Source of the DNA: Hyphomonadaceae bacterium | Lineage (GTDB): Bacteria > Pseudomonadota > Alphaproteobacteria > Caulobacterales > Hyphomonadaceae | Direction of reading: 5' to 3' | Assembly: GCA_027485145.1 (NCBI GenBank) | Contig: JAIXRO010000016.1 | Coordinates: forward strand, 1-44,450 | DNA length: 44,450 nt | Part shown: positions 32,881-42,266 of the stretch, one piece after another | Position numbering within the stretch: position 1 is the stretch's first letter | Layout: every line of letters begins with the position of its first letter | Notes under the pieces: model-generated | What the model was told of the DNA's origin: nothing | Seen by the model: the letters and a program-made list of their open reading frames with translations, nothing else | Databases searched by the model: none | Position numbers and translations under genes: made by a program

Positions 32881-35028
32881 ATGACACTGACCCGGAATTT
32901 CGTAGTTTTTGTGTCGCTCGCGGCGCTTCTGTCCGGCAGCGCGATCCCGGATACACCCGAGACGCCGAGCCTGAAGCCGGGCGCCGTCCAGCCGATGCCG
33001 GTCCAGCCCGCACCAGCCGCCCCGGTCATTCCGGCCGCCACACCCGTCGCGCAGCCCGCCGTGCAACCGGGCACACCACCCGTTTCACCTGCTCCGGCCC
33101 TGCCCGCCGTCGGCCCCGTCCTCGCCCCCAGCTCCGGCAACGTCCTTTACCTGCGCCGCGCCATCTCGGCCGCCAATACGGCCCAATGGGCGGAATTGTC
33201 GGCCCTTCAATATGCCGCGCCGGATCCGGCGCTCAAAAACCTGATCATGTGGATGCGCGCCAGCGAAGGCGTGCCGGGCATGAGCTTCGATGAACTCGAC
33301 CTCGCACTGACCTTGCTTGAAGGCTGGCCGCAGACTTCCAAGATGCGACAGCGCGCCGAAGAAATCATCGAGATGTCGGCCCTCGATGCCAAGGCGCGCG
33401 TGGCCTGGCTCGACAAGTCCGGGCCGCAGACCGGCGCGGGCAAGGTGGCCCTCGCCAATGCCCTGCGCGACAGCGGCGACCGGGCCCGCTCCGACACTGT
33501 GATCAAGGACGTCTGGCGCAACCATTCACTGGACGGCGAGCTGCAGCGCACCGTGCTGGCGCGGTATGGCCAGACCCTCAGCCAGGATGACCACCGCGCG
33601 CGGGTCGACCTCCTGCTCTGGAGCGGCCAGACGAGCCTCGCCGAAAACCTGAAACCGCAACTTGCCGCAGACGATCGAAAACTCGTCGATGCCCGCATCG
33701 GCGTCTCGCGGCGCGCCAAGAATGTCGATGCGCTGATCACGGCCGTGCCGGCCAACCTGCAAGCTCACCCGGGCCTTCTGTACGAGCGCGCAAAATGGCG
33801 CCGCCAGAAGAAGGTCGAGGGCGGATCGGACCTCCTGCGCAAGATCAACGGCAAGGATGTGCCTGCCGCCGGGCGCGGCAAGCTCTGGGATGAGCGCGCC
33901 ATCGTGATTCGCGATGAGATGAAGCTGCGCAATTACAACGTCGCCTACCAGCTCGCCGCCCCGCATGGCATGAGCAGCGGCGCCGACTTTGCCGATGCCG
34001 AATGGCTAGCGGGCTGGATCGCCCTGCGCCTCAACGGCGACGCAACCCGCGGCCTCGGCCATTTCGAAACCTTCACGGCCGGCGTCTCGAGCCCGGTCAG
34101 CGTCGCGCGCGGCTATTACTGGACCGGGCGCGCCCGCGATGCCCTCGGCCAGACCGAACAGGCCGCCACCGCCTACAGCGCGGCCGCCACTCACAAGTTC
34201 ACGTATTACGGCCAGCTCGCCTCCGAACGCACCGGCGACAAGGCGATCAACCTGGGCGCGCCGCCTGTTCCGTCTGCTGAGGATCAGGCCCGGTTCAATG
34301 CGATGCCGGTCGTCCAGGCCATGCGCCTCCTCGGCGCCGCTGGTGAGACGGAGAGTTTCCGGGACTTCGCCTTCTTCCTTGACGACCAGCTGACCCAGCC
34401 GGTCGATTACGAAATGCTCTCGGCACTGACGAACGCCTACACCTCGCCAGATGTCGGCGTGCGGGTCGGCAAGGCGGGCCTGCAGAAGGGCATCGTTGCG
34501 CCCGGCGCCGCCTACCCGGTGCTGAGCCCCGCGATCTCCCGCAAGCCGGCTGTCGAGCGCGCCTTCGTGCTCGCCATCACGCGTCAGGAAAGCGAATTCA
34601 ATCCCAAAGCCACCAGCCGCGTCGGCGCGCGCGGCCTGATGCAATTCATGCCCGCCACCGCCAAGGCCGAAGCCCGCCTGCGGGGCATGCCGTACCAGCA
34701 GTCCTGGCTGACCGACGATCCCGCCTACAACATGACGCTCGGCGGCTTGCACCTCGACACGCTGCTCAGCCAGTTCGGCGGCAGCTACATCATGACGGCT
34801 GCAGCCTACAATGCCGGCCCGTCCCGCCCCAGCCAGTGGGTGCGCGATTACGGCGACCCCCGCACCGGCCAGATCGATCCGATCGACTGGGTGGAATTCG
34901 TGCCCTTCTCCGAGACGCGCAATTACATCCAGCGCGTGCTCGAGAATATCCAGGTCTATCGCCACCGCATCACGGGCGAGCCCGCCGATGCCCGCCTCGG
35001 CGAAGACCTGAAACGCGGGCGGAAGTAA
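32881..35028 (+). CDS. soluble lytic murein transglycosylase
   Basis: A 715-residue periplasmic lytic transglycosylase of the Slt70 type. A signal peptide (residues 1-21) is followed by a Pro/Ala/Val-rich linker of about 60 residues (PVQPAPAAPVIPAATP), then a long alpha-superhelical region (about 90-545) and the catalytic SLT domain with E570 (TRQESEFNP), GARGLMQFMPATA, and TAAAYNAGP. It cleaves the glycan strand of peptidoglycan to 1,6-anhydro products. A possible promoter (TTGTCA, 16 bases, TAAACA) lies just before the gene. Divergent from dapA, which feeds the same wall. Confidence 0.92.
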   Translation: MTLTRNFVVFVSLAALLSGSAIPDTPETPSLKPGAVQPMPVQPAPAAPVIPAATPVAQPAVQPGTPPVSPAPALPAVGPVLAPSSGNVLYLRRAISAANTAQWAELSALQYAAPDPALKNLIMWMRASEGVPGMSFDELDLALTLLEGWPQTSKMRQRAEEIIEMSALDAKARVAWLDKSGPQTGAGKVALANALRDSGDRARSDTVIKDVWRNHSLDGELQRTVLARYGQTLSQDDHRARVDLLLWSGQTSLAENLKPQLAADDRKLVDARIGVSRRAKNVDALITAVPANLQAHPGLLYERAKWRRQKKVEGGSDLLRKINGKDVPAAGRGKLWDERAIVIRDEMKLRNYNVAYQLAAPHGMSSGADFADAEWLAGWIALRLNGDATRGLGHFETFTAGVSSPVSVARGYYWTGRARDALGQTEQAATAYSAAATHKFTYYGQLASERTGDKAINLGAPPVPSAEDQARFNAMPVVQAMRLLGAAGETESFRDFAFFLDDQLTQPVDYEMLSALTNAYTSPDVGVRVGKAGLQKGIVAPGAAYPVLSPAISRKPAVERAFVLAITRQESEFNPKATSRVGARGLMQFMPATAKAEARLRGMPYQQSWLTDDPAYNMTLGGLHLDTLLSQFGGSYIMTAAAYNAGPSRPSQWVRDYGDPRTGQIDPIDWVEFVPFSETRNYIQRVLENIQVYRHRITGEPADARLGEDLKRGRK

Positions 35029-35117
35029 CAGGACATTTCGCGGCGGCTCTCCCGTCCAGGCGCTTGCGCCGGAGCAGCCACAATGCTCAGTGCACCGGAA
35101 ACTGAGGGAGAGTGCCG

Positions 35118-36374
35118 GTGGCGTTGATGAATTCACTCGCGGTCCGCGTACTGATCGCCCTCACGCTCGGTCTGGGTCTCGGCGCAGCCCTGAACCAGGG
35201 CGGCGCCGTGCCCGGCTGGCTGGCCTCGTCCTCCGAAGCGATCGGCTCGCTCTGGCTCGGCTTCCTGCAGATGACGGTGATCCCGCTCGTGTTCGCTTTG
35301 CTGGTCGTCGGCGTGGCGGCGGTGTCGAATGCGCTGTCGGCGGGCAAGCTGACGGCGCGGGCGCTCGCCTTGTTCACCGTGCTGCTCACCGCCGCCATCG
35401 GGCTCACCTTCCTCGGCGTCGGCGGCGCGCTGACGGCCTTTCCGGTCGAAGCAGCAAGCGCGCGCGTCCTGGTCGAGGGCGCGACGGGCGGCGACGTGCC
35501 CACGCAGCAGGCCATCGAGTTCGGCGCCTGGCTGAAATCGCTTGCTCCGTCGAACCCCGTCGCGGCCGCCGCGGGCAATGCCGTGCTGCCGCTCGTGATC
35601 TTCGCGCTCTTCTTCGCCTTTGCCGTCACGCAATTGCCCGCGGCGCAGCGCGCATTCCTCGTGCAGCTGTTCGAGTCGATCGCAGCCGCGATGGTCATTA
35701 TCGTCAAATGGGTGCTGCTCGCCGCGCCGCTCGGCGTCTTTGCCCTTGCCCTGACACTCGGCCTGCGCAGCGGGCTCGGCGCGACCGGCGCGCTGTTTCA
35801 CTATGTCGTGCTCGTCTCCGCCAGCTGCGTCGCGGTCGTGATCGCCTGCTATCCGCTCGCCGCCCTGTTCGGCCGCATGAGCCCCCTGCGCTTTGCGCCC
35901 GCGATTGCACCGGCACAGGTCGTCGCTTTCTCTACCCAGTCCTCGCTTGGCACCTTGCCGGTGATGGTCGAGATCGCGCGAAGGTCGCTCGGCGTGCCGG
36001 AACATGTCGCGGGTCTCATCCTGCCGCTCGCCGTCGCGGTGTTCCGGCTGACCAGTCCCGTCGCCAATCTCGCCGTCGTCCTCTTCATCTGCCACGTCTC
36101 CGGCATAGAGCCAGCGCTGCCGCAGATGATCGCGGCCGGCCTCGTTGCCTTTGCCGTCTCGATCTCCTCCGTCGGCCTCTCCGTCCAGGTCAGCTTCTTC
36201 GTCTCGGTCGCGCCGATCTGCTTCGCCCTCGGCGCCCCGATCGACCTGCTCCCCCTGCTGCTCGCCGTCGAAGTGATCCCCGACATCTTCCGCACCGTCG
36301 GCAACGTGACGGCGGATTTGACGGTCACCGCCATCCTCGGGCGGGAGGAGGACGGGGAGAAAGATCCCGTCTAA
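35118..36374 (+). CDS. dicarboxylate/amino acid:cation symporter (DAACS/SDF family)
   Basis: A 418-residue membrane symporter with about eight hydrophobic segments. The reentrant-loop motif STQSSLGTLPVM is the family serine-rich signature. The canonical NMDGT substrate/Na+ motif is absent: the equivalent place reads AVAVFRLTSPVANLAV, so the substrate or coupling ion may differ. I placed the start at GTG 35118 since GAGGGAG is 7 bases upstream; GTG 35112 and ATG 35127 are alternatives. It reads in the same direction as the transglycosylase, 90 bases downstream. Confidence 0.85.
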   Translation: MALMNSLAVRVLIALTLGLGLGAALNQGGAVPGWLASSSEAIGSLWLGFLQMTVIPLVFALLVVGVAAVSNALSAGKLTARALALFTVLLTAAIGLTFLGVGGALTAFPVEAASARVLVEGATGGDVPTQQAIEFGAWLKSLAPSNPVAAAAGNAVLPLVIFALFFAFAVTQLPAAQRAFLVQLFESIAAAMVIIVKWVLLAAPLGVFALALTLGLRSGLGATGALFHYVVLVSASCVAVVIACYPLAALFGRMSPLRFAPAIAPAQVVAFSTQSSLGTLPVMVEIARRSLGVPEHVAGLILPLAVAVFRLTSPVANLAVVLFICHVSGIEPALPQMIAAGLVAFAVSISSVGLSVQVSFFVSVAPICFALGAPIDLLPLLLAVEVIPDIFRTVGNVTADLTVTAILGREEDGEKDPV

Positions 36375-36421
36375 GCCCCTTCCCACCCCACCCCCACCTC
36401 GTTAGGCTCTCCGTCAAACAG

Positions 36422-36446
36422 TCCATAAGCCGGGCGGACTTATGGA
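36422..36446. terminator. 8-bp hairpin between symporter and amidohydrolase genes
   Basis: TCCATAAG (36422-36429) and CTTATGGA (36439-36446) pair exactly with a 9-base loop and are followed by GTCTTTTG. It may be a modest terminator for the symporter or an operator for the next gene; the half-sequence TTATGGA recurs at 36463-36469. Confidence 0.4.
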
Positions 36447-36450
36447 GTCT

Positions 36451-36472
36451 TTTGTGGACGGTTTATGGACGG
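36451..36472 (+). repeat. tandem 11-bp repeat before amidohydrolase gene
   Basis: TTTGTGGACGG (36451-36461) is followed at once by TTTATGGACGG (36462-36472), identical at 10 of 11 positions. It lies 10 bases upstream of the chosen start at 36483. One helical turn spacing makes it a candidate for tandem protein binding; a replication slip is an equally simple origin. Confidence 0.55.
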
Positions 36473-36482
36473 GGAACGGGCG

Positions 36483-37916
36483 ATGAAAACATCCTTCAAG
36501 GCGGCATTGATGGCGGGCGGTTTTGCTATGCTGGCGGCGTGTGATCCGCAGACGGGCGCGGGCCCGGCGGCCCCGGCCGAAGGCGGCGGCGATGCGGCGG
36601 TCGTCTCGATCGCCGGTATGCCCGAAGGCCCGCTGCGGACAGCGGACGCCGAACTCGTCACCCTGTACCAGCAACTGCACGCCGCGCCGGAGCTGTCCTT
36701 CAAGGAGGCCAAGACCGCCGCCCTGCTCGCGGGCGAGCTGAAATCCCTCGGCTTTGCCGTCACCGAAGGCGTTGGCGATGCCTGGGTGAAGGAGAAATCG
36801 ACGAAGGATCACGGCGAAGTGCGCGAAGGCGTTGGCGGCTATGGCGTCGTCGGCGTGTTCGAGAACGGCCCCGGCCCGGTGGTGCTGATCCGGGCGGACA
36901 TGGACGCGCTTCCTGTGCCGGAAAACACCAGCTTCCCCTTTGCATCGAAAGTCTTGTCGGAAACCTGGACCGGCGTTGAAAGCCCGGTGATGCATGCGTG
37001 CGGCCACGATATCCACATGACCGTCTGGGTCGGCACGGCGCGCCGCCTGATTGCGGAGAAGTCCAAATGGAGGGGCACGCTGATCATGATTGCTCAGCCC
37101 GCGGAGGAAATCGGCCTCGGTGCGCAGGCGATGCTGGCCGACGGGCTGTATTCGAAATTCCCGAAGCCGGATTTCAACATTGCCCTGCATGTCTCGGCCG
37201 GCGCGCCGGCGGGCACGGTCGCCTACTCGTCCGGCTTCGCGCTGGCAAACGTCGACTCGGTGGATATCAAGGTCAAAGGCATCGGCGGCCACGGCGCCTA
37301 TCCGCACACGACGGTCGATCCGATCCTCGTGGGCAGCCACATCGTCGTCGCGCTGCAGAGCCTCGTTTCACGCAACGTGAACCCGCTGGATTCCGCCGTC
37401 GTCACCGTCGGCTCATTCAAGGCGGGCGCCAAGCACAACATCATTCCGGACGAGGCCGAGCTGCTGATCACCGTGCGCTCCTACGAGGACAAGACGCGCC
37501 AGATGCTGCTCGACAATATCAAGCGCATCGCCGAGGGTCAGGCGGCGGCCTTCGGCGCGCCGGCACCTGAAATCACGGTCGAGAGCGACTTCACGCCCGC
37601 GACCTATAACGATCCGGACCTGACCGAACGCGCGATGAAAGCCGTAGGCGAAGAACTCGGAGCAGCCAACGTGCGCGCTGTTCCGCCCGTCATGGGCGGC
37701 GAGGATTTCAGCCAGTTTGCCCGCACCGAGGAAAAGATCCCCGGCCTGATCTTCTGGCTGGGCGTGGTGGAGCCGGAGAAGTACGCCGCCTCTCAGGTGG
37801 ACGGAATGCCGCTGCCCTCGCTGCACTCACCACTGTTCGCGCCGGACTACGACCCCGCCATCGCCACCGGCGTGGACGCGATGACCAGCGCCGTGATCGA
37901 GCTGTTCAAGGATTAG
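36483..37916 (+). CDS. M20-family amidohydrolase lipoprotein
   Basis: A 477-residue M20 (peptidase M20D) zinc amidohydrolase with a lipoprotein signal (MLAACD, C20 from the chosen start). Metal and catalytic residues are visible in IRADMDALP, MHACGHDIH, AQPAEEIGLG, GGHGAYPH and the C-terminal LHSPLF. Relatives deacylate N-acyl amino acids such as hippurate. Most are cytoplasmic, so the lipid-anchored form implies use on periplasmic substrates. ATG 36483 is preferred over ATG 36465 because GGGGAA lies 6 bases upstream and the signal begins MKTSFK. Confidence 0.87.
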   Translation: MKTSFKAALMAGGFAMLAACDPQTGAGPAAPAEGGGDAAVVSIAGMPEGPLRTADAELVTLYQQLHAAPELSFKEAKTAALLAGELKSLGFAVTEGVGDAWVKEKSTKDHGEVREGVGGYGVVGVFENGPGPVVLIRADMDALPVPENTSFPFASKVLSETWTGVESPVMHACGHDIHMTVWVGTARRLIAEKSKWRGTLIMIAQPAEEIGLGAQAMLADGLYSKFPKPDFNIALHVSAGAPAGTVAYSSGFALANVDSVDIKVKGIGGHGAYPHTTVDPILVGSHIVVALQSLVSRNVNPLDSAVVTVGSFKAGAKHNIIPDEAELLITVRSYEDKTRQMLLDNIKRIAEGQAAAFGAPAPEITVESDFTPATYNDPDLTERAMKAVGEELGAANVRAVPPVMGGEDFSQFARTEEKIPGLIFWLGVVEPEKYAASQVDGMPLPSLHSPLFAPDYDPAIATGVDAMTSAVIELFKD

Positions 37917-38062
37917 ACCAGCGTAGGCCAATCATGGCCGAAAAGTGGCGGCGTCTTGATTCGGGTCAGTCTTTGCGCTAGCTTGGCTTTTGCTCATAGT
38001 GCGCAAAAGTAACATCGCTGTCACGAACGAGCCCTGATCCCCGGCGTTTGAAGGCTGGCCCC

Positions 38063-38109
38063 TTGAAACGCAGACAATCAGGCCTAACTTATACTCAAAT
38101 CGAGCATAA
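38063..38109 (+). promoter_or_regulatory. nad operon promoter with palindromic operator
   Basis: A -35 TTGAAA (38063-38068), 16 bases, and -10 TAACTT (38085-38090) precede the nadA start by about 42 bases. Overlapping the expected transcript start is a dyad: TTATACTC (38089-38096), five bases, GAGCATAA (38102-38109), matching at 7 of 8 positions. Such a site suits an NAD-biosynthesis repressor (NadQ- or NrtR-like in alphaproteobacteria); I have not been able to compare it with a known motif. TGGAGGA at 38120-38126 is the nadA ribosome site. Confidence 0.55.
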
Positions 38110-38132
38110 CGGCTCGGTGATGGAGGATTATC

Positions 38133-39275
38133 ATGGCGCGTCTCATTGATGCCGGCCCCGGCTGCCCCACCCCGACCCCGCTGCGCGGCAAGTCCGCTGC
38201 CGAAGCGCGCGGCCTCGTGTATGATGACGCCGTCAAGGCCGAGACCGACGCGCTCTATCCGCTCGTTGCCGATTTCGTCACGCCCATGGAATGGCCGGCG
38301 ATTGCGCCGCTCGTCGCCGGGATCAACCGTCTGAAGCGCGCCAAGAACGCCGTGATCCTCGCGCACAATTACATGACGCCGGACATTTTCAGCCTTGTCG
38401 GCGATTTCCGGGGCGACAGCCTGCAGCTCGCGCGCGAGGCGGCGGCGACCGATGCGGACATCATCGTCCAGGCCGGCGTGCACTTCATGGCCGAGACGTC
38501 GAAGATCCTCGCGCCGGAGAAAACCGTGCTGATCCCGGATACGCGCGCGGGTTGCTCGCTGGCCGCCTCGATCACCGGGGCGGACGTGCGCCTGATCAAG
38601 CAGAAGTTCCCGGACTATCCGATCGTCACCTACGTGAACTGCACCGCCGATGTGAAGGCCGAGTGCCACATCACGTGCACCAGCTCGAACGCCGCGCAGG
38701 TGGTCGAGCATATCGCGAAGGAATGGGGCTCGGACACCGTGATCCTGGTGCCGGACCAGTATCTCGCGAAGAACGTGGCCGCGCAGACGGGCATCCGTAT
38801 CCTGACCTGGCCGGGCGCCTGCGAAGTGCACGAGCAGTTCTCGGGCGAGGACGTGAAACAGCTGCGCGAGGCCCATCCGGGCGTCATCATCCTCGCGCAC
38901 CCCGAATGTCCGCCGGACGTTCTGCAGGAAGCCGACTTTGCCGGCTCGACCTCGGCGCTTTCGAACTATGTGACCGAGAACCAGCCCAGCAAGGTTGTGC
39001 TGCTCACGGAATGCTCGATGAGCGACAATGTCGCCGCCGAGAACCCGAACGTGAACTTCATCCGTCCGTGCAATCTCTGCCCGCACATGAAGCGCATAAC
39101 GCTCGAGAACATCTATGACTGCCTCGTCAGCGGCAAACATGAAGTGACCATTCCGGAGGATGTGCGCCTGCGGGCGAAAGCGGCGCTGGATGCGATGCTG
39201 GCCTTGCCGAAAATGGCCCGGCCCCTGTCGTTCAAGACCGGACAGGCGCCGATGCAACTTGAATACGCCGTATGA
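38133..39275 (+). CDS. nadA: quinolinate synthase
   Basis: A 380-residue enzyme that condenses iminoaspartate with dihydroxyacetone phosphate to quinolinate. The three cluster cysteines are C141 (AGCSLA), C259 (HPECPPDV) and C316 (CNLCPHMK), as in known NadA [4Fe-4S] proteins. AHNYMTPDIFSLVGD and AGVHFMAETSKIL are substrate motifs. The N-terminus is about 50 residues longer than in Thermotoga NadA. It heads a four-gene set nadA-unknown-nadB-nadC. Confidence 0.95.
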   Translation: MARLIDAGPGCPTPTPLRGKSAAEARGLVYDDAVKAETDALYPLVADFVTPMEWPAIAPLVAGINRLKRAKNAVILAHNYMTPDIFSLVGDFRGDSLQLAREAAATDADIIVQAGVHFMAETSKILAPEKTVLIPDTRAGCSLAASITGADVRLIKQKFPDYPIVTYVNCTADVKAECHITCTSSNAAQVVEHIAKEWGSDTVILVPDQYLAKNVAAQTGIRILTWPGACEVHEQFSGEDVKQLREAHPGVIILAHPECPPDVLQEADFAGSTSALSNYVTENQPSKVVLLTECSMSDNVAAENPNVNFIRPCNLCPHMKRITLENIYDCLVSGKHEVTIPEDVRLRAKAALDAMLALPKMARPLSFKTGQAPMQLEYAV

Positions 39276-39343
39276 TTCAGACGTCTTGCCAAGGCGAGAC
39301 CGAAGCAGTGAACTCAACCGGACCCCAATTCGAGGAGGCGTCC

Positions 39344-39814
39344 ATGTCGAACTACCTGAAGCCCGTTTTCGGACTGATGTTTCTGGCGCTCGCGGTGAGC
39401 CTTCCCGCGAGCGCGGTCAAGGGCAAGACCGGCGCGGACCAGTCCGATGTGCTGGGCAACTGGAGCTTCCAGACGCGGCCCTACCGCGAAGGCCAGTGCG
39501 TGATGACCGGCACGATGAGCCTTTCTCCGCATCCGGACGAAGGGCGCTATACCTGCGAGCTGACTGCCGTTGAGATGTGCTCGATGTGGGGCCGCTCCGT
39601 CGTGCGCCAGTCCTGCGAGGCGACCCGCTTTGGCAACCAGGTCTCGATCCGCTCGACCATCGAGGAGATGCTGGAAAGCAAGATGCCCGAGATGGTCTAT
39701 GTGCCGGACAACTTCACCCTGACGATCCAGAGCCCCGAGCGGATGTTCGGCGCGCTGGTCTCCGCCGTCACCGCGCCGGCCGAATTCCGCCGCGCGAATG
39801 ACGGGATATCCTGA
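39344..39814 (+). CDS. hypothetical exported protein inside the nad operon
   Basis: A 156-residue protein with a signal peptide (MSNYLKPVFGLMFLALAVSLPASA, cleavage near ASA-VKG) and an excellent GAGGAGG 6 bases upstream. The mature domain has four Cys (QCVMTG, YTCELT, EMCSMW, QSCEAT), and the run GNWSFQTRPYREGQCVMTGTM looks like a small beta-barrel. I recognise no family. Its stop lies 17 bases inside the nadB start. An exported protein within a cytoplasmic NAD operon is unexpected. The frame extends upstream to 39272, overlapping nadA by four bases, but the internal start is better supported. Confidence 0.75.
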   Translation: MSNYLKPVFGLMFLALAVSLPASAVKGKTGADQSDVLGNWSFQTRPYREGQCVMTGTMSLSPHPDEGRYTCELTAVEMCSMWGRSVVRQSCEATRFGNQVSIRSTIEEMLESKMPEMVYVPDNFTLTIQSPERMFGALVSAVTAPAEFRRANDGIS

Positions 39815-41360
39815 TCCGCCGATGTTCGAGGGGGCAGACCACCGGGTGCGCGCCGAGGCCGGCGCGAGTGTTGACGTGCTTATCGTGGGCGCGGGCCTCG
39901 CCGGCCTGTTCCTCGCGCTGAAGCTGGCGCCGCGGCATTGCCTCGTCGTCTCGCCGTCCACGCTGGGCCAGGCGGCTTCGTCCGCCTGGGCGCAGGGCGG
40001 GCTCGCCGCCGCGCTCGATCCGGAGGACAGCGCGGCCCAGCATGCCGCCGATACGGTTGCGGCCGGCGCAGGTCTCGTCGATCCGGTGATTGCGCGCCTC
40101 ATCGCAGAGGACGGCCCCGCGCGGGTGCGCGACCTCCTTGCGCTTGGCGTTCCCTTTGACCGCTCGCCGGACGGTACGCTCGCGCTGTCGCTGGAGGCGG
40201 CGCATTCACATCCGCGGGTCGCGCGCGTGTCGGGCGACCTTGCGGGCAAGGCGATCATGGACGCGCTGGTGGCGGCCGTCGCGGCGACGCCCAGTATTGA
40301 ACTGATCGAAGGCGCCCGGGCGGTGTCCCTCCTGCAGGATGCGAACGGGCGGATTGCCGGCGTCGTGCTGCGCGACGCGGCCGGGCGGCTGACGCCGCGC
40401 ACGGCGCGCGCCACAGCGCTTTGTACCGGTGGATCGGGCGGCCTGTTCAAGGTGACGACGAACCCGCGCGAAGCGCAGGGCGACGCGATTGCGATGGCGT
40501 ATGAGGCGGGCGCGCTGCTCGCCGATCTCGAGTTCGTCCAGTTCCACCCGACCGGCATCGATATTGGCCGCGATCCGGCACCGCTCGCCACCGAAGCGCT
40601 GCGCGGCGAAGGCGCCACCCTGCACAATTCCGACGGGCGCGCTTTCATGACCTCGTATCATCCTTTGGCGGAGCTTGCACCGCGCGATGAAGTGGCGCGC
40701 GCGATCCACGCCGAGCGGATGGCTGGCCGCGGCGCTTTCCTCGATTGCCGCAAGGCGGTGGGCGATCATTTCCCGGATCATTTCCCGACCGTGTTTGCCG
40801 CCTGCATGAGCGCCGGGATCGACCCGCGCACGGACCGCATCCCGGTGGCGCCCGCCGCGCATTACCACATGGGCGGCATTGTCTCCGACCTCTGGGGCCG
40901 ATCGACACTCGCCGGCCTCTCCGTATGCGGAGAATGTTCATCAACCGGCGCGCACGGCGCCAACCGCCTCGCGTCCAATTCGCTCCTGGAAGCAGTCGTG
41001 TTTGCCGAACGCATCTCGCGGCGGCTGATGTCAGCCACGCTGGACGCTCCGGCAGCCAGCGCAGCCGTGATCCCGGCTACCTTGCCCGATCACAGGCTCT
41101 TGCAGCTGCGCGAGGCGATGTCGGCCCATTGCGGCGTGGTGCGCGAGGCGCGTGGGCTGACCAGGCTGCTGGACCTCTGTGCACAGATGGAACCCGAAGC
41201 GCCCGGCGCCCCGGCCCTGACGGCCGCGCGGCTGATTGCTGAAGGCGCGCTTGCCCGAACCGAAAGCCGGGGCGGCCATTTCCGCAGCGATTTCCCGGAG
41301 ACCGGAAAACCGCAGCGCCAGTTCATTGCCCAGCCCGCCAGCGAGCGCGTGATCCCATGA
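39798..41360 (+). CDS. nadB: L-aspartate oxidase
   Basis: A 520-residue flavoenzyme that oxidises L-aspartate to iminoaspartate for NadA. The FAD motif is [15 protein letters not shown] (about 27-41). [13 protein letters not shown] and the succinate-dehydrogenase-like [19 protein letters not shown] are typical of NadB. ATG 39798 overlaps the preceding gene by 17 bases; ATG 39822 is an equally possible start, and neither has a clear Shine-Dalgarno. The length is normal. Stop overlaps nadC as ATGA. Confidence 0.95.
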   Translation: MTGYPDPPMFEGADHRVRAEAGASVDVLIVGAGLAGLFLALKLAPRHCLVVSPSTLGQAASSAWAQGGLAAALDPEDSAAQHAADTVAAGAGLVDPVIARLIAEDGPARVRDLLALGVPFDRSPDGTLALSLEAAHSHPRVARVSGDLAGKAIMDALVAAVAATPSIELIEGARAVSLLQDANGRIAGVVLRDAAGRLTPRTARATALCTGGSGGLFKVTTNPREAQGDAIAMAYEAGALLADLEFVQFHPTGIDIGRDPAPLATEALRGEGATLHNSDGRAFMTSYHPLAELAPRDEVARAIHAERMAGRGAFLDCRKAVGDHFPDHFPTVFAACMSAGIDPRTDRIPVAPAAHYHMGGIVSDLWGRSTLAGLSVCGECSSTGAHGANRLASNSLLEAVVFAERISRRLMSATLDAPAASAAVIPATLPDHRLLQLREAMSAHCGVVREARGLTRLLDLCAQMEPEAPGAPALTAARLIAEGALARTESRGGHFRSDFPETGKPQRQFIAQPASERVIP

Positions 41361-42214
41361 CACCTGAAATTCCGCCGCTGCCGGCGGTGATCCTCGACCC
41401 GATCGTGCGCCTGGCGCTGACCGAAGATCTCGGCCGCGCCGGAGACCTGACGACGGACGCGACGATTCCGGCCGGCACCGGGATGCGCGCCGTCATCGCC
41501 GCCCGCAAGCCCGGAGTCCTCGCCGGCCTCGACGCGGCGACCCACGCCCTGAAATTGATCGATCCAGATGTTCGGCTGACGATCCGGAAAGGGGACGGCG
41601 CCGCGCTCACCCCTGGCGACACGATCGCCGAGCTGCAAGGCTCCGCGCGTTCGATCCTGATGGCCGAGCGGACCATGCTGAACTTCCTCGGCCGCCTTTC
41701 CGGCGTTGCCAGTCTCACGCGCCAATACGTGGACGCCGTTGCCCACACCAAGGCGCGCGTCGTCTGCACACGGAAAACCACGCCCGGTCACCGCGCTCTC
41801 GAGAAGCGCGCCGTGCGCTGCGGGGGTGGAACGTCCCATCGCTACGGCCTCGATGATGCGATCCTGATCAAGGACAATCATATCGCCGCCTGCAATGGCT
41901 CCATCGCGGACGCAATGACGCGCGCAAAGGCCTATGCCGGGCACCTGCGCATGATCGAGATCGAAGTCGACCGGCTCGACCAGCTCGAGGAAGCCCTGAA
42001 GCATGGCGCGCACGCCATCCTGCTCGACAACATGGACCTCGCCACCTTGCGGGCGGCGGTCGCGATGACGGCGGGCCGCGTTGCCCTTGAGGCATCCGGC
42101 GGCGTGACGCTGACGTCAGTCGCAGCCATCGCGGAGACGGGCGTGGACTTCATCTCGTCCGGCGCACTGACCCATTCGGCGCCAAACCTTGACCTCGGGC
42201 TGGATGTCGTCTGA
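41357..42214 (+). CDS. nadC: nicotinate-nucleotide pyrophosphorylase (carboxylating)
   Basis: A 285-residue quinolinate phosphoribosyltransferase producing nicotinate mononucleotide. Conserved segments are [52 protein letters not shown] and ILIKDNHIA, with the closing ASGGVTL and [12 protein letters not shown] phosphate-site loops. The length matches the family. ATG overlaps the nadB TGA. Confidence 0.96.
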   Translation: MTPEIPPLPAVILDPIVRLALTEDLGRAGDLTTDATIPAGTGMRAVIAARKPGVLAGLDAATHALKLIDPDVRLTIRKGDGAALTPGDTIAELQGSARSILMAERTMLNFLGRLSGVASLTRQYVDAVAHTKARVVCTRKTTPGHRALEKRAVRCGGGTSHRYGLDDAILIKDNHIAACNGSIADAMTRAKAYAGHLRMIEIEVDRLDQLEEALKHGAHAILLDNMDLATLRAAVAMTAGRVALEASGGVTLTSVAAIAETGVDFISSGALTHSAPNLDLGLDVV

Positions 42215-42217
42215 CAG

Positions 42218-42257
42218 TCCCGAAACCGCGCCCGGACCGGGCGCCAGAGATTCGGGA
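42218..42257. other. nested two-tier stem-loop after nadC
   Basis: Outer arms TCCCGAA (42218-42224) and TTCGGGA (42251-42257) enclose an inner hairpin GCGCCCG (42228-42234) / CGGGCGC (42238-42244) with a three-base loop. There is no T-run, so it is not a standard terminator; it might attenuate readthrough or stabilise the nad mRNA 3' end. Confidence 0.5.
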
Positions 42258-42266
42258 TCGACCTGC

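Noticed and set aside
33085-36386. Long open frames antisense to the transglycosylase and symporter
   Set aside because: They have no ribosome sites or domains, and the + strand genes have complete signatures.
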